Source: Erinaceus europaeus | Taxonomy: Eukaryota > Chordata > Mammalia > Eulipotyphla > Erinaceidae | DNA: 64,000 nt | Reading direction: 5' to 3' | Assembly: GCF_950295315.1 (NCBI RefSeq) | Contig: NW_026647602.1 | Span: 1-64,000, forward strand | Shown: one piece after another, positions 22,808-33,844 of the stretch | Layout of the letters: each line of letters begins with the position of its first letter | How positions within the stretch are numbered: the first letter of the stretch is position 1 | Notes under the pieces: model-generated | Database searches by the model: none | What the model saw: the letters and a program-made list of their open reading frames with translations, nothing else | What the model was told of the DNA's origin: nothing | Translations under genes and position numbers: made by a program

Positions 22808-23952
22808 CTCTTTTTTTTTTTTTAACAAACTTTCCTTTATAACACTACAACAGTTGCTGTAGTAGAACTTGTCAAAGGTTACTACTTTGTTTTCTTCAAG
22901 CACTAGAAAGAGATTTAGGCTGAGAAAGAAGGATCAATCTGTTATGTCCACAGTGGAGAGTGGGGGTGTTGGAGGTGGGCATAGCTTCCGTGGAGCAGTG
23001 ATTCTTGCCACAGTCACACTAGTGCTGGGACAACACAGGAAATTGGCAGCTAGAGTGAGCTTTTTAGAAAAGAATCCACTCAAATTCCAGACATGACTAA
23101 CGATAAGTCTTTGTCTGGATTGTTAAAAAAAATTCTTTTGAACTTATACAAACTTTTTTTGCCTTTCTGTGCTTATGCCTTTTAGAGACAGAAACATCCT
23201 AACATTAGTTTTCACTCAAAACTATGCAAAGATTTACAAAGTGGAGTTTTCTAGTAGTTTTTAGACAGCAACAGACACAATTTGTCAGTCACTTACATTT
23301 TGAATTGAAGAGGGGGAAAAAAAATCTCAGGGCAAAGAGAAACTTAGGAGACATTTGTATGAAATGGTAATGACTTTTAGAATGGCAGCAGATTCAGAAG
23401 AAAGGCTCCATCTAAAAACTTGAACAGGGTACTTACTTCTCCCTCGACCTAACTAGAAACTCAATATTTTGAGATAAGATATACATGATAACAATTTGAG
23501 TGTGTGTGTGTGTGTTTTATGTGAAACAATCAAAATGGTTTAGCAAATTGTTGAGCTCTAGTTTTAAGCTCTAGTATAGATTTATAGACTTCTTGGTTAG
23601 TTCATGTTTTCAGAGTTAATTTTCTCTCATTAGTTTAAATTTGAAGTGTTGATCTAATGAAAATACTAACAGGAAAGCAAACTCTTTGGGCTTGGGGAGG
23701 TAGAGATGTCTTGGGTATCTCTTCTCATGCCAATATAAGTCCTTGCCTTCACTTCTTCACTCTTGGTTTTGAGCACATACTTTTCTGGCCATTCTGATGT
23801 CAAGAACTACATGCAAAACTTCTCTGCCTCAGTCGCATCATCTGTTCTTTCTTTCCTCTATACCAAGGTGCATTTATTTATTTCTTAGTTTTAACATTCT
23901 AATTAGGAGCCCCTTACCACATCTTGTCCTTTTCTGTCTCTTTGAGATTTCC
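22808..23952. other. GMDS intron, nothing recognised
   Basis: Unclassified. Includes a GT run at 23501-23514 and a GC-richer patch at 22940-23060 without a recognisable repeat or reading frame. Confidence 0.5.
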
Positions 23953-23965
23953 TTTAAAGTGTTCT

Positions 23966-24229
23966 TTTTTTTTAAACTTTCTTTTTTTAAATAAGTATTT
24001 ATTCATTTCCCCTTTTTGTTGCCCTTGTTGTTTTATTGTTATAGCTATTATTGCTGTTGTTATTGATGTCATCATTGTTGGACAGGACTGAGAGAAATGG
24101 AGAGAGGAAAGGAAGACGGGGGGAGAGAAAGATAGACACCTGCAGACCTGCTTCACGAGCCGGGGGCTTGGGGGCCCTTGTGCTTTGTGCCACCTGTGGT
24201 TAACCACTGTGCTACTACCAGACTCCCCT
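23966..24229 (-). mobile_element. SINE-A with internal deletion and 13-bp duplication
   Basis: TTTTTGTTGCCCTTGTTG to ACCACTGTGCTACTACCAGA. About 35 bp around the B box are missing (TTCACGAGCCGGGGGCTTGG). Perfect duplication TTTAAAGTGTTCT at 23953-23965 and 24230-24242. Confidence 0.94.
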
Positions 24230-24246
24230 TTTAAAGTGTTCTATAC

Positions 24247-24407
24247 AATTGGGGAGATAGCATAATGGTTATGTAAATGGAATTCCTGCCTGACACTCTT
24301 AAGGTCCTGGTTCAGTCTCTAGCACCACCAGAAACCAGAATTGAGTAGTCCTCTGGTGTTTTTCCTCTGTATTTTCTTCTCTGTATCTCTCTCATTAAAA
24401 CAAAGTA
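24247..24407 (+). mobile_element. SINE-C
   Basis: TTGGGGAGATAGCATAATGG head, CCTGGTTCAGTCTCTAGCAC B-box region, CT-rich body and ATTAAAACAAAG tail. Confidence 0.9.
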
Positions 24408-24408
24408 A

Positions 24409-24664
24409 GTCAGTAGTGCAGTGGGTTAAGTGTACGTGGCGCAAAGCTCAAGGACTGGCTTAAGGAACCCGGTTCGAGCCCCTGGCTCCCCACCTGCAAG
24501 CGGTGAAGCAGGTTTGCAAGTGTCTCTCTTTCTCTCCCACTCTATATCCTCCCCTTCTCTCTCCATTTCTCTCAGTCCTGTCCAACAATAACAACATCAG
24601 TAACAACAGCAACACAACAAGAGCAACAAAAGGAAATAAATATAAAAAAATTTTGAAAAAACAG
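24409..24664 (+). mobile_element. SINE-A
   Basis: TAGTGCAGTGGGTTAAGTGT head, CCCGGTTCGAGCCCC intact B box, a short deletion after CCCACCTGCAAGCGGTG, AACAACAGCAACACAAC tail. It abuts the SINE-C upstream, having inserted into its A-rich tail. Confidence 0.93.
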
Positions 24665-24722
24665 AATAAGTTAAAGAACATATGTATCTGCACTACTCCC
24701 ATTTTTAGATATTTTGTTTACT

Positions 24723-24892
24723 TTTTAAATTTATTTATTTATTTTAAATAGAGACAGAGAGAGAAATTTAGAGGGCAGGGGAGATAGAGAGAGACACCTG
24801 CAGCACTACACCACTTGTTAAGCTTCTCCTGCACAGGTGGGGCCTGGGGACTTGAACAGTAACATGTCTGCTTAACCAATGCCCAGCACCCA
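24723..24892 (-). mobile_element. SINE-B, truncated
   Basis: AAATTTATTTATTTATTT tail, GAGACACCTGCAGCACTAC, GGGGCCTGGGGACTTGAAC and GCTTAACCAATGCCCAGCAC. Confidence 0.88.
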
Positions 24893-24904
24893 TAAATGAA
24901 ATAT

Positions 24905-25093
24905 ATTTTCCATCTTTATTTATTTGATAGAGATAGCCAGAAATTGAGAGTAAAGGGGAGATAAAGAGGGAGAGGCAGAGAGACACCTGCAGCCCTGCTT
25001 CATCACTCTTGCAGGTGGGGACTGAGGGCTTGAACCAGGGTCCTTGCACATTGCAACATGTGCACTTAACCAGGTGTGCCACCACCCAGCCCC
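24905..25093 (-). mobile_element. SINE-B with 12-bp duplication
   Basis: TTTATTTGATAGAGATAGCC, GGGCTTGAACCAGGGTCC and GTGCCACCACCCAGCCCC. Perfect duplication TAAATGAAATAT at 24893-24904 and 25094-25105. Confidence 0.95.
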
Positions 25094-25249
25094 TAAATGA
25101 AATATTTTAAAGTGTTCCATAATACTGTAGATTTATGCTGTAGCATTTTCCTAATGGCCCATACCTCCCTGACCTTCCATTATGCTAATTCTATTTTTCA
25201 GAATAAACCTTCAGGGTTGACAAGAAAGCTGTTTTGCATAGGGCACCTG

Positions 25250-25468
25250 CTTTTTTTTTTTTTTTGAAATATTTATCCCCTTTTGTGGTCCTTGTTGTTT
25301 TATTGTTATAGCTATTATTGTTGTTGCCATTGTTGGATAGGACAGAGAGAAATGGAGAGAGGAAGGGAAGACAGGGGGAGAGAAAGGTAGACACCTGCAG
25401 ACCTGCTTCACTGCTTATGAAGTGACTCCCCTGCAGGTGGGGAGCCAGGGCTCGAACCAGGATCCACG
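25250..25468 (-). mobile_element. SINE-A, head missing
   Basis: Poly-T, CCCCTTTTGTGGTCCTTGTT, GGCTCGAACCAGGATCC, then similarity ends at ACGG. The RNA 5' half (A box) is lost. Confidence 0.92.
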
Positions 25469-25694
25469 GAAGAAGTGATTGGGACACACTTTTGTTCTTA
25501 AGAGACAGAGTCTTAAATAGAGTAGGCAAGGTGAAACTTGGCTCAAGAAGTGGAGAGAGATTGCAATGAAGATGTACTGTTGCAAATAATAATGGTAATA
25601 TCTTACAATACAGCAGTGATGCTCTTAGGTATGTATAGGCAAAGGACACAAAAACACTAGTTTAAAAGGATATATACATACACATACACATATA

Positions 25695-25880
25695 CATGCA
25701 AACACCCAGGTTTGAGCCACAGCATGGAAATACCATGCAAAGAGAAAACAGCGCAAATGATGGACCAGTAATGTGATGTTTCTTCTCTCTGTTGCTCTTT
25801 CTCATTTTCTATCTAAAATTAAAATAACTACCTTCTGAGAGCAGTAGAATCATGTAAACATGGAGCCCCTGTGGTAATGA
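25695..25880 (+). mobile_element. Diverged SINE, long form
   Basis: CCCAGGTTTGAGCCACAGC (B box), GTAATGTGATGTTTCTTCTC body, and 3' module (GAGAGCAGTAGAATCATGTA, GGTAATGATGGTGGCAAAAA). Confidence 0.75.
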
Positions 25881-26121
25881 TGGTGGCAAAAAGGAAGTAA
25901 GATAGAAGGGAAGGGAAGAAGGAAGGGGAGGGAAGGGAAGGAGTAGGAAAGGAGAAAAGCAAAAAATAAAATATAGAGAGAAAGGGAGAGAAAGAAAATG
26001 AAGGGAGGGAGGGAAAGGGAGGGGAAAAGCAAAAAATAAAGAAATATGGAAATAGAGGGAGAGGAAGGAAGGAGAGAAAGAAAGAAAGAGACAGAGAGAA
26101 AAGGAAGGAAGGAAGGAAGAA

Positions 26122-26155
<34 letters not shown>

Positions 26156-26186
26156 GGAGAGAGAGAAAGGAAGGAAGGAAGGAAGA

Positions 26187-26228
<42 letters not shown>

Positions 26229-26304
26229 GGGAGAGAGAAAAAGGAAGGAAGGAAGGAAGGAAGGAAGGAAGGAAGGAAGGAAGGAAGGAAGGAAGGAAAG
26301 AAGA
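25880..26304. repeat. Purine-only tract of GGAA, GAAA, GAGA and GGGA repeats
   Basis: Over 400 bp, almost purely A/G on plus. A unit of about 75 bp (AGGAAGGAAGGAAGAAAAAG plus GAAAG and GAGA runs) is repeated at about 26100-26168 and 26168-26240, ending in a (GGAA)n run of about 13 units at 26243-26296. It grew from the tail of the SINE upstream. All frames on both strands stay open here and do not represent proteins. Confidence 0.95.
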
Positions 26305-26520
26305 GGGGCCAAGTGGTGGCACACATTTTATAGTACACAAAGACCCAGGTTTGAGCCTCCATTCCCCACCTGCAGGGGGAAAACTTCACGAGTGGTGAAG
26401 GAGTGCTGCAGGTGTCTCTCTGTCTCTCTCCCTCTCTGTCACCCCTTTTCTCTCAATTTCTGGCTCTTTCTATCTAAATAGATAAAGGTAATAAAATATT
26501 AAAGGAAGGAAGGAAAGAAG
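26305..26520 (+). mobile_element. SINE-B
   Basis: GGGGCCAAGTGGTGGCACAC head, CCCAGGTTTGAGCCTCC B box, CGAGTGGTGAAGGAGTGCTG, ATAGATAAAGGTAATAAAAT tail. It sits between GGAA runs, suggesting insertion into the purine tract. A further SINE 3' half (GTGAAGCAAGCCTATAGTTG) follows at 26525-26620. Confidence 0.92.
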
Positions 26521-26628
26521 ATGTATAGTGAAGCAAGCCTATAGTTGTCTTTCTGTCACCTTCTATATTTCCCCCACACCTCTCAATTTCTCTATACTAT
26601 TAAATGAAGAAAAATAAAAAATAATAAG

Positions 26629-26935
26629 GGCTGAGTGGTGTGCACTTGGTTGAGTACATGTTACAGTGCTCAAGGACCCAGGTTTGAGCCCCTGGTCCCC
26701 ATCTACAGAAAGAAAGCTTTGCGAGTGGTGAAGCAATGTTGCAGGTGTCTCTGTCTCTCTTCCTCTCCATAACCCCCTTACCTCTCAATTTCTGGCTGTT
26801 TCTATTCAATAAATTAATAAAGATAAAAATAATAAATAAACAAATAAAAGGAAAAACTGGCACCAGAAGCAGAGGATTCATTATGCCAGTACCTAGCTCC
26901 AGTGATAACCCAGGTGGCAATAAATAAAAAAACAA
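26629..26935 (+). mobile_element. SINE-B, long form
   Basis: GGGCTGAGTGGTGTGCACTT head, CCCAGGTTTGAGCCCC B box, AATAAATTAATAAAGATAAA inner tail, then 3' module (CAGAAGCAGAGGATTCATTA, CCAGTGATAACCCAGGTGGC). Confidence 0.93.
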
Positions 26936-26944
26936 AAAGCAAAA

Positions 26945-27245
26945 TGATATTGAATCATTTCAGACAAAATGGATGAAACTCAAAGTGAAATGAAATAAAT
27001 AAAGAGCTGAAAGACAACTACTGGATGATTTCATTCATATATGGAATATAGATAATTAAGGAACATGAACTTGAAAAAAAAATAGTAACCAAACTGACTT
27101 TGTAAGAACTGTAGTATTTATCACAGAGCAAGTTACAGGTAAGCCAGGACTTTGATGCAGGACAATGACTTGTAGAAATGTAGTTGGGTGTGAAACTATA
27201 CCCCTGAAACCTTACACTTTTGTAAATCACTAGTAATATTTTTAA
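26945..27245 (+). mobile_element. Older L1 3'UTR
   Basis: GGATGATTTCATTCATATAT, TAGTAACCAAACTGACTTTG and GTGAAACTATACCCCTGAAA in the order typical of mammalian L1 3' ends. More diverged than the other L1 pieces. Confidence 0.75.
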
Positions 27246-27299
27246 TAGATATGCTGTGTTCCCTTCTTTCTTTTAGTTTCATTGGGGTTTCACTGCTCT

Positions 27300-27329
27300 A
27301 AACTAGCTTTTCTTTTCAGATAGAAGGAA

Positions 27330-27361
<32 letters not shown>

Positions 27362-27465
27362 GTACCACAGCATTAAAGTTTCTATCAGTTCTGTGTGAGT
27401 TGGGCTGAAACCTGGGTTGTGCACATGAAAAAGCAAATAGACTATCCAAGTGAAATATCCTGCTG
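27300..27465 (-). mobile_element. Diverged SINE with (GA)n
   Basis: AGATAGAAGGAAAGAGACAG, a (GA)n run at 27335-27361, GGGCTGAAACCTGGGTTG (B box complement) and a decayed head. Confidence 0.7.
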
Positions 27466-27506
27466 GAACACATTCTCTTAAAACAAACAAACAAACAAAA
27501 ACAGAA

Positions 27507-27600
27507 TTTGGCAGTCAGGGGACAGAGCTCAGTGGTAGAATGCCTGTATAAATCCCTGTATTCTAATCCCAGTACGCATGCACATACATGTACATACTGA
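27507..27600 (+). mobile_element. tRNA-like SINE fragment
   Basis: GGGGACAGAGCTCAGTGGTAG (A-box region) and TATTCTAATCCCAGTACGC (B-box-like). No CT body or tail is evident, so this could also be a tRNA-derived relic. Confidence 0.5.
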
Positions 27601-27954
27601 ATTTATATATACGTTAGCTTCATTCTAAGTCAGGGATGTTTGAAAATGCAACAATTTCTTGCAATAATGCATCTATGCTAAAATATATTCTGAATTAAGA
27701 AAAAAACATTATTTTAGACAACCTTATTCTAAATCACAACCATTCTATTTTTGGAAAAAATAAAGCATCATCCTTATATTAAATTGCACAGAAAAAAAGG
27801 GGGGGCTGGCAGTGCTCTGTGGCTAGCCTGTGGCTATAGAAACTATTATATAGTATAGGAAACATGAATGTGAAAAATGCATATGAGTGAGTGTAGATGC
27901 ATGTTTTTTATGGTCAGAGGATTTTCCTTGGGTTATTATTTTTCCCTAGTGTTA

Positions 27955-28145
27955 ATCCCAGCTCAGCTACTTTCTGACTGGCCTAAACAAGCTTCCTAGT
28001 TGCTATAAGCTTCATTTTTTTTTCTAGGTGCAAAATAGACAAGGTACTAGTCCTTGACTCAAAGACTGGTCATGATGCCTAAATGACAGAGTGCTGGTGA
28101 AGCACTTGAACCGTGCCTGGCACATGGCAGATTTCATCTGCTACT
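27955..28145 (-). mobile_element. MIR element
   Basis: Minus orientation. AATCCCAGCTCAGCTACTTT, AAGCTTCCTAGTTGCTATAA, and GTGAAGCACTTGAACCGTGC followed by CTGGCACATGGCAGA, the diagnostic 3' part of MIR. An ancient mammalian SINE. Confidence 0.85.
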
Positions 28146-28225
28146 TGTGAATTCTACACCTAGTGTGTTTTATGTGTCTGCTCCATTTCTACTCTTTTTA
28201 CTCAGTGAATTCTCATCTTATTTAT

Positions 28226-28413
28226 GTGGGGCAGAGAAGATAGTATGGTGGTTATTTGAAAAAACTTTTATGCTTGAGGCTCCAAAGTTTCCAGATTCAA
28301 TAGCCAGATTTGAGCGCTGCTCTTGTAAGGAAAGAAAGAAAGAGGAAGGGGAAAAGAATGAAAGAAAAAGAAAGGGAAGGAAGGGAAGAAAGGAAAAAAA
28401 GAAAAAAACAAGA
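28226..28413 (+). mobile_element. SINE-C with purine-expanded tail
   Basis: GGCAGAGAAGATAGTATGGT head, CAGATTCAATAGCCAGATTT B box. The CT body is replaced by a GAAAG/GGAAG tract from 28328. Confidence 0.82.
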
Positions 28414-30034
28414 GAGAGACTTCCAGAGGCATGGCTATTGATTAGCAGCAGCTGTGTTTTGCTCTCCCTGATCAATTAGGAATTACAAAGAGGATCACCT
28501 GAGAATGCCACAGAATAGGACTCGGATTACTTCAGGAACCATCTAAGGAAGGGGTGAGTGCAAACACTTGTGACTCATCAACAGAGAGGAGCTTAAGAAG
28601 AGATCCTGGGGCTAAAAGCCCATACTTACTAGGGAATGGCTGGTACCAATGTATCAGTGTGTCAGTTGACATAGCACTTCCGGTCCGAGTTTTACAAAAA
28701 GTAAACAGGGATACAACAACAAAACTCCAGACCGATATCTCTGATGAGCAAAGATGCTAAAATAATGAACAAAATTCTAGCCAACCAGCTACAGCATTAT
28801 ATTAAAAAGAGTGTTTATCATGACCAAGTGGGGTTTATCCCAGGGATGCAAGCTTGGCTTATGATCCACCACATCAATAAAAGCAAGACCAAAAACTGCA
28901 TGATCATATCAATAGACAGAGAGAAAGCCTTTGACAAAATCCAACATCCCTTTATGATCAAAACACTACAAAAAAAAAAAAAAGGAATAGATGGAAAATT
29001 CCTCAAGGTAGCAGAGTCCATATATAGCAAACTTACAGTCAACATCATACTCAATGGTGAAGAACTGGAGGCATTCCCCCTCAGATCAGATACTAGACAG
29101 GATTACCCACTAACCATTACTGTTCAACATAGTGTTAGAAGTTCTTGCCATAGCAATCAGGCAGGAGCAAAGAATTAAAAGAAAACAATTGGAAGATAAG
29201 AAGTCAAACTCTTACTATTTGCAGATGACATGATCTGTATCAGATCAAGTATACATTGGCAAACCTAAGGATCTAGCAGGAAACTCTTGAAAATTATCTG
29301 GTGTCTTGGAAATTACAAGGTGTCAGGCTACAAACTTAACATACAAAAGCCAGTGGCATTTCTCTATGCAGACACTAAGATCACAGAAGAAGAAATCCAG
29401 AAATCAATTCCTTTTACTATAGCAACCAAAACAATAAAATATCTAGGAGTAAACCTAACCAAAGAAGTGAGAGATTTATATACTGAAAATTATGAGTATT
29501 CAAGGAAATAGAAAAAGACACAAAGAAGTAGAAAGCTACTCCATGTCCATGGGTTGGAAGAATTAGCATAATTAACATCATCAAAATTAATATACTAGCC
29601 AGAGCCATATACAGATTTATTGCAATCCCCATCAAGACCTTACCCAACGTTTTTAGGAGAATAGAACGAAAGCTACAAATATTTATTTGGAACCAGAAAA
29701 GACCTAGAATTACCAAAACCATCTTTAATAAGGGTGCCCAGAGTCTTAAATGGGGAAAGGAGAGTCTCTTCAACAAATGCTGTTGGAAAATTTGGATTGA
29801 AACATGCACAAGAATGAAATTGAACCACTATATTTCACCAAACACAAAAGTAAACTCCAAATAAATCAAGAACTTGGATGTTAGACAAGAAACTATCATA
29901 TACTTAGGGGAAATATTGGCAGAACTCTTTTCCATCTAAATTTTAAAGGCATCTTCAATGATATGAATCCAATTACAAAGAAAATAATTATATCAGACAA
30001 GAGGCTAATAACAAAATATATAAAGAGCTCACCC

Positions 30035-30089
<55 letters not shown>
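30035..30089. repeat. (CA)n microsatellite inside the L1
   Basis: About 27 CA units between GAGCTCACCCAA and CGACCCCATCCA of the L1 ORF2 region. Confidence 0.98.
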
Positions 30090-30091
<2 letters not shown>

Positions 30092-30300
30092 CCCCATCCA
30101 AAAATGCCAAAAATGGGGAGAGCATATGAACAGAATATTCACCAGAGAAGAGATCTAAAAGACCAACAAACATGACAAAATGCTCCAAGTCATTGATTGT
30201 TGGAGAAATGCAAATAAAGACAACAGTGAGATAACATTTCACCCCTGTGAGAATGCTATACATCAGAAAAGGTAGCAGCAGCAAATGCTGGAGAGGTTAT

Positions 30301-30366
30301 TCTTCTTCTTCTAGCGTTTGCCCTTCTTCCTTAGCCAGTCAACAGCGTCAGGTTGAGCCTGATGTA
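30301..30366 (-). mobile_element. 66-bp LINE-J 3'-end insertion inside an L1
   Basis: The L1 ORF2 sequence is interrupted by TCTTCTTCTTCTAGCGTTTG and on to GCCTGATGT. Outside the tail this differs at only a few positions from the reverse complement of the coding end at 5257-5320. It is flanked by a perfect 10-bp duplication GAGAGGTTAT (30291-30300 and 30367-30376), and the neighbouring L1s at 34640 and 36450 lack the insert. It is thus a bona fide, strongly 5'-truncated retrotransposition event, younger than its host L1. Confidence 0.93.
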
Positions 30367-31334
30367 GAGAGGTTATGGGGACAAAGAAATCCTCCTGCAC
30401 TACTGGTGGGAATGCAAATTAGCCCAACTCCTGTGGAGAGCAGTTTGGAGAACTCTCAGAAGGCTAGAAGTGGACCTACCGGTAGCTATGATCCTGCAAT
30501 TCCTCTCCTGGGGATATATCCTAAGGAACACAACACACCCATCCAAAAAGATATGTATATACCTATGTTTACAGTAGCACAATTTGTAATAGCCTAAACC
30601 TGGAAGCAACCCATGTGTCCAACAACAGGTGAGTAGCTGAGTAAGTTGTGATATATATACACAATGGAATATTACTCATCTATTAAAAATGGTGAATTTG
30701 CCTTCTTAGTCTCATTTTGTATAGTGCTCGAAGGAATCCTGTTAAGAGAGATAATTCAAAAAAAAAAAAAAGGATGAATATGGGATGATCTCACTCATAG
30801 AACTTGAAAAGCAAGATCAGAAGGGAAAACACTAAACAGAATTTGGACTGGATTTGGTTTATTACACCAAAATGAAAGACTGGAATGTGGGAGAGGGTTC
30901 AGATCCTGTAGTATGATGGTAGAGGAGGACTTTGAGGGGGTTGAGTTGTTATGTGGTAAACTGAGAAATGTTACACATGCACAGACTATTACATTTTACT
31001 GTCGACTGTAAAACCCAAATAAATAAATAAAATGAAAAGAAAAAAAATAGAACATGACATTCCCCATCTCCATATCTGGCTTTTAAAACAAATTGAGATA
31101 GCATCAGCTTCTAAGAGTGTATGTTGCAGGAGTACACTCTCAAACTCGTCCTGATGTGTGTTACCACACTACACTACCTCCAAAGTACCATTGGGCCCTT
31201 CACACTTACAGCCCAGTTTTCCATCGGTCAACTAAGTTCTGTAGTCTGAGTCTAAAGGTTTGTTTTTTGTTTGACTTTCTTCCCTAGCTTTGTTTCTTTA
31301 TGTTCCACTTTTGAATGAATGACGCCTTTGGTGG

Positions 31335-31600
31335 CTATTCTTTGGCTGCTGACTTATGTTGCTTAGCATGAACCCCTCCGAATTCTTTCCATGTTGTGTT
31401 AAGAGGTAAAACATCATCTATTTTTATAAGTTAGTAGTAGTATGCCCAGTGTTGTTGAGCACTTGGAATATTTCATGTTTTGGCTACTGTAAGTGGTACT
31501 GCAGCGAACATAGATGTGCATATGCTTTGACAGGTCAGTACTTTCATCTTCTTCAGATATTCTGCTTTACTTTTTCCGTGCCCTTCACTATTGAACTTAT
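31335..31600 (-). mobile_element. Old L1 ORF2/3' fragment
   Basis: ATGTTGCTTAGCATGAACCC, GGCTACTGTAAGTGGTACTG and CAGCGAACATAGATGTGCAT match the complement of L1 ORF2 ends in order. More diverged than the L1 at 33845. Confidence 0.75.
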
Positions 31601-33604
31601 GAGAGATTTTTCCTTTTCCTTTTTTATATTATTTATTTTCTAATCCCCCCCATAAACTTCACAGATTCTACCACTGAGCTCCCACACTGGCACTGCTTCA
31701 TGAATTCTAAAAATATGGAGTATATGAAAGACACTTATATGTAGAAATGTAGAGATGATGAAATAACGACGACTTAACAAAATATTGTAACTTAATGTAT
31801 CTAAAGAAGAAAGTGAAAGTAAAAGAGATTTAGAGGAATGTCTGTATCAGTGAAATTGATAAATTTGAGTGTTATTTAATTTTGAGTATATTTTAAGCAT
31901 ATGTTTATAAATAGAAAAGAACAAAAAATAGCTGCTAAAAGTTTCATTTCCCACATTTACTCTCAGTCTCTTTTGTCCTTGACACAAATAAGGAAAATGT
32001 GCTTTTTTTTTTTTATCTTCATACTAATGTTCTCTGATGATTTCTTTCTTTAGTCTCTTAACTTCGAAGTGGCACATCAGCTCCTGGCACAGCTGGGTCT
32101 GGCTCATGTAAGCAAACTTATGGACATTGCCCTGCCACTCGCCACCAGTGCTACAACATCCTTTTAAACAACAAAACTGCTTTTGGCTCAACTGTTCCTC
32201 TGCAGAGTGTTTAAAGTGAACGGAGTAAAATATGGCCCTATATATCACAATGAATGGAAACATTTTTTGCAGAAATGCAGAGTACTTATTAAAGCATCCT
32301 TGAATAGATGCTTATACATTGTTTTTTTGTTTATTCACAACACTCTTAGCTTCCATCCCCACCATACTATTACATTCTGTGTAATTTGAAGCTAAAGATT
32401 GTGAATGACCCAGTGGAGATTATCCTGAAAGATAAACTTTTTCTTCTGGAGCCTGACAGCTCCCTGGATGATTAAAATAATAGCAATGAATGGAGAGATA
32501 AGTAAAATGAATGGCAAGATTACAGGTTTGTCACGGGTTTAAAGTCATCATGATTCTCATGGTCTCTTGAGATCTCTGCTTTATTCCTCATCTAGTTTCA
32601 GACTGTAGTTTATGTTTGTATAAAACAGTCTTCATGTTCAGGTTTAAAGCTCATCTATAGTCTTGCAGTCACGCAACACTTTGCATTTAGCAACTTACAA
32701 CAACATTTTTGTTATTTAGTTCTTAATATATTTTCTGTTCTCCTTAAGGTTATGAAAAACTGGGTTTCAAAGAGAAAATTAGAACAAATAGTTGAGGATT
32801 TTTACAAATGGAAGTTCTGGGTCACTGAGGATAGTAAATTGAGAAGTGTCATCATAGTGTTAGTGTCTAGTTGATGGAGGTACACATTATTTCTGTCTAG
32901 ACTACATTATACCTGTCTAGTCTGCACTTGTCCTTCTCTGGGTAGTTAATCTCAAAATCAACATTTTCTTCTTTTATATTAGAGAACTCCCAGAGAAGGT
33001 CATCTTCTCACACACTTTAGGAATACAAAGAGCATCACAGAATAATACCTCAGATTTAAGATCTTATTTGAATACATTGTAAAGGAAAATGGTCTTCTTT
33101 TAAATAAAATACATGCCAAACTTAAAGTAATTGGTATTCATTAATTCTTGAGGTTGTCCACTTGTCAAGCCATCATAACTATGGCATTGTACTGGGGTAA
33201 ACCTGTGTGTTCCAAAGTCATGGAGGAACAGAGTGAATCTCCATACAGTATGGAAATAAGCCACTCCCCCAAACACCGTCTGTATGATATGCAGATTCTG
33301 ATTTGCCTATCTTCCTCTGGGTAGGTTTCAAGATTATTAATCTCTGTCACTGCTCACTTCTCAAAGATCCTGACATGACACCTGTTGGTTATTGAGGATT
33401 GAGGAAATGCACTAATCATATTGGCTTCTGTTTTTAGTATATATTTCTAGGTGCATTTCCCAAAGACTGGTATTGTTCCTCAGTCTTCATAGTTTGGGTT
33501 TTGCCTTATTTTATTTCTGGAATTGTTAATCTTTTCCTACTTTGTTCTTGTTTATACTGTCTGCTTTCTAAAAGTAATTCTTCTATTAGGCTAATATTAT
33601 TGTT
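31601..33604. other. GMDS intron, mostly unannotated
   Basis: A minus-strand frame at 32024-32263 reads KFAYMSQTQLCQELMCHFEV. It looks protein-like, but I recognise no family. The rest shows no identifiable repeat. Confidence 0.5.
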
Positions 33605-33838
33605 TTTTCTTTATTGGGGGAGGGGGTAATGGTATACAGTCAATAGTAAAGTACAGTAGTCTGTATATGTGTAACATTTCTCAGTTTTCCACAGAACAAT
33701 TCAACCCCCTCTAGGTACTCCTCTGCCATCATGTTCCAGGACCTGAACCCACCCCCCACACACCCCACCCCCTTGCTGGAGTCTTTTACTTTGGTGTAAT
33801 ACACCAAACCCAGTCCAAGTTCTGCTTTGTGTTCTTAC
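33605..33838 (-). mobile_element. L1 3'UTR, type ending in GTCGACTG-like sequence
   Basis: TACAGTCAATAGTAAAGTAC, TAACATTTCTCAGTTTTCCA and CAACCCCCTCTAGGTACTCC are the complement of the 3'UTR at 30840-31015. It adjoins the next L1 head to tail. Confidence 0.85.
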
Positions 33839-33844
33839 TCTTCA

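Larger units (their letters stand above)
28440..31050 (+). mobile_element. L1, rearranged, with ORF2 remnants and 3'UTR
   Basis: ORF2 RT motifs in order: [11 protein letters not shown] (28830), [31 protein letters not shown], and LLLFADDMI (29210). The ORF2 C-terminus follows at 30250-30700 (DPAIPLLGIYPKEHNTPIQK), then a 3'UTR ending near GTCGACTGTAAAACCCAAAT with an (AAATA) tail. Many stops and small deletions occur, so it is not coding. 28440-28685 lacks ORF2 similarity and may be L1 5'UTR joined by an internal deletion. A (CA)n lies at 30035-30089 and a LINE-J insert at 30301-30366. Confidence 0.9.

Noticed and set aside
25809..26389. Three long overlapping minus-strand frames of Leu/Ser/Phe/Pro
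   Set aside because: Translations of a purine/pyrimidine tract; all frames open, no conserved protein feature.
27507..27600. A functional tRNA gene
   Set aside because: A/B-box-like phrases are present but no cloverleaf can be formed and no terminator follows at the right distance; a SINE relic is more likely.
32024..32263. Minus-strand frame containing KFAYMSQTQLCQELMCHFEV
   Set aside because: It looks somewhat like real protein and could be a processed-pseudogene piece, but I recognise no family, see no poly-A end or duplication, and similarity is not extendable beyond the frame. A BLASTP search would decide.
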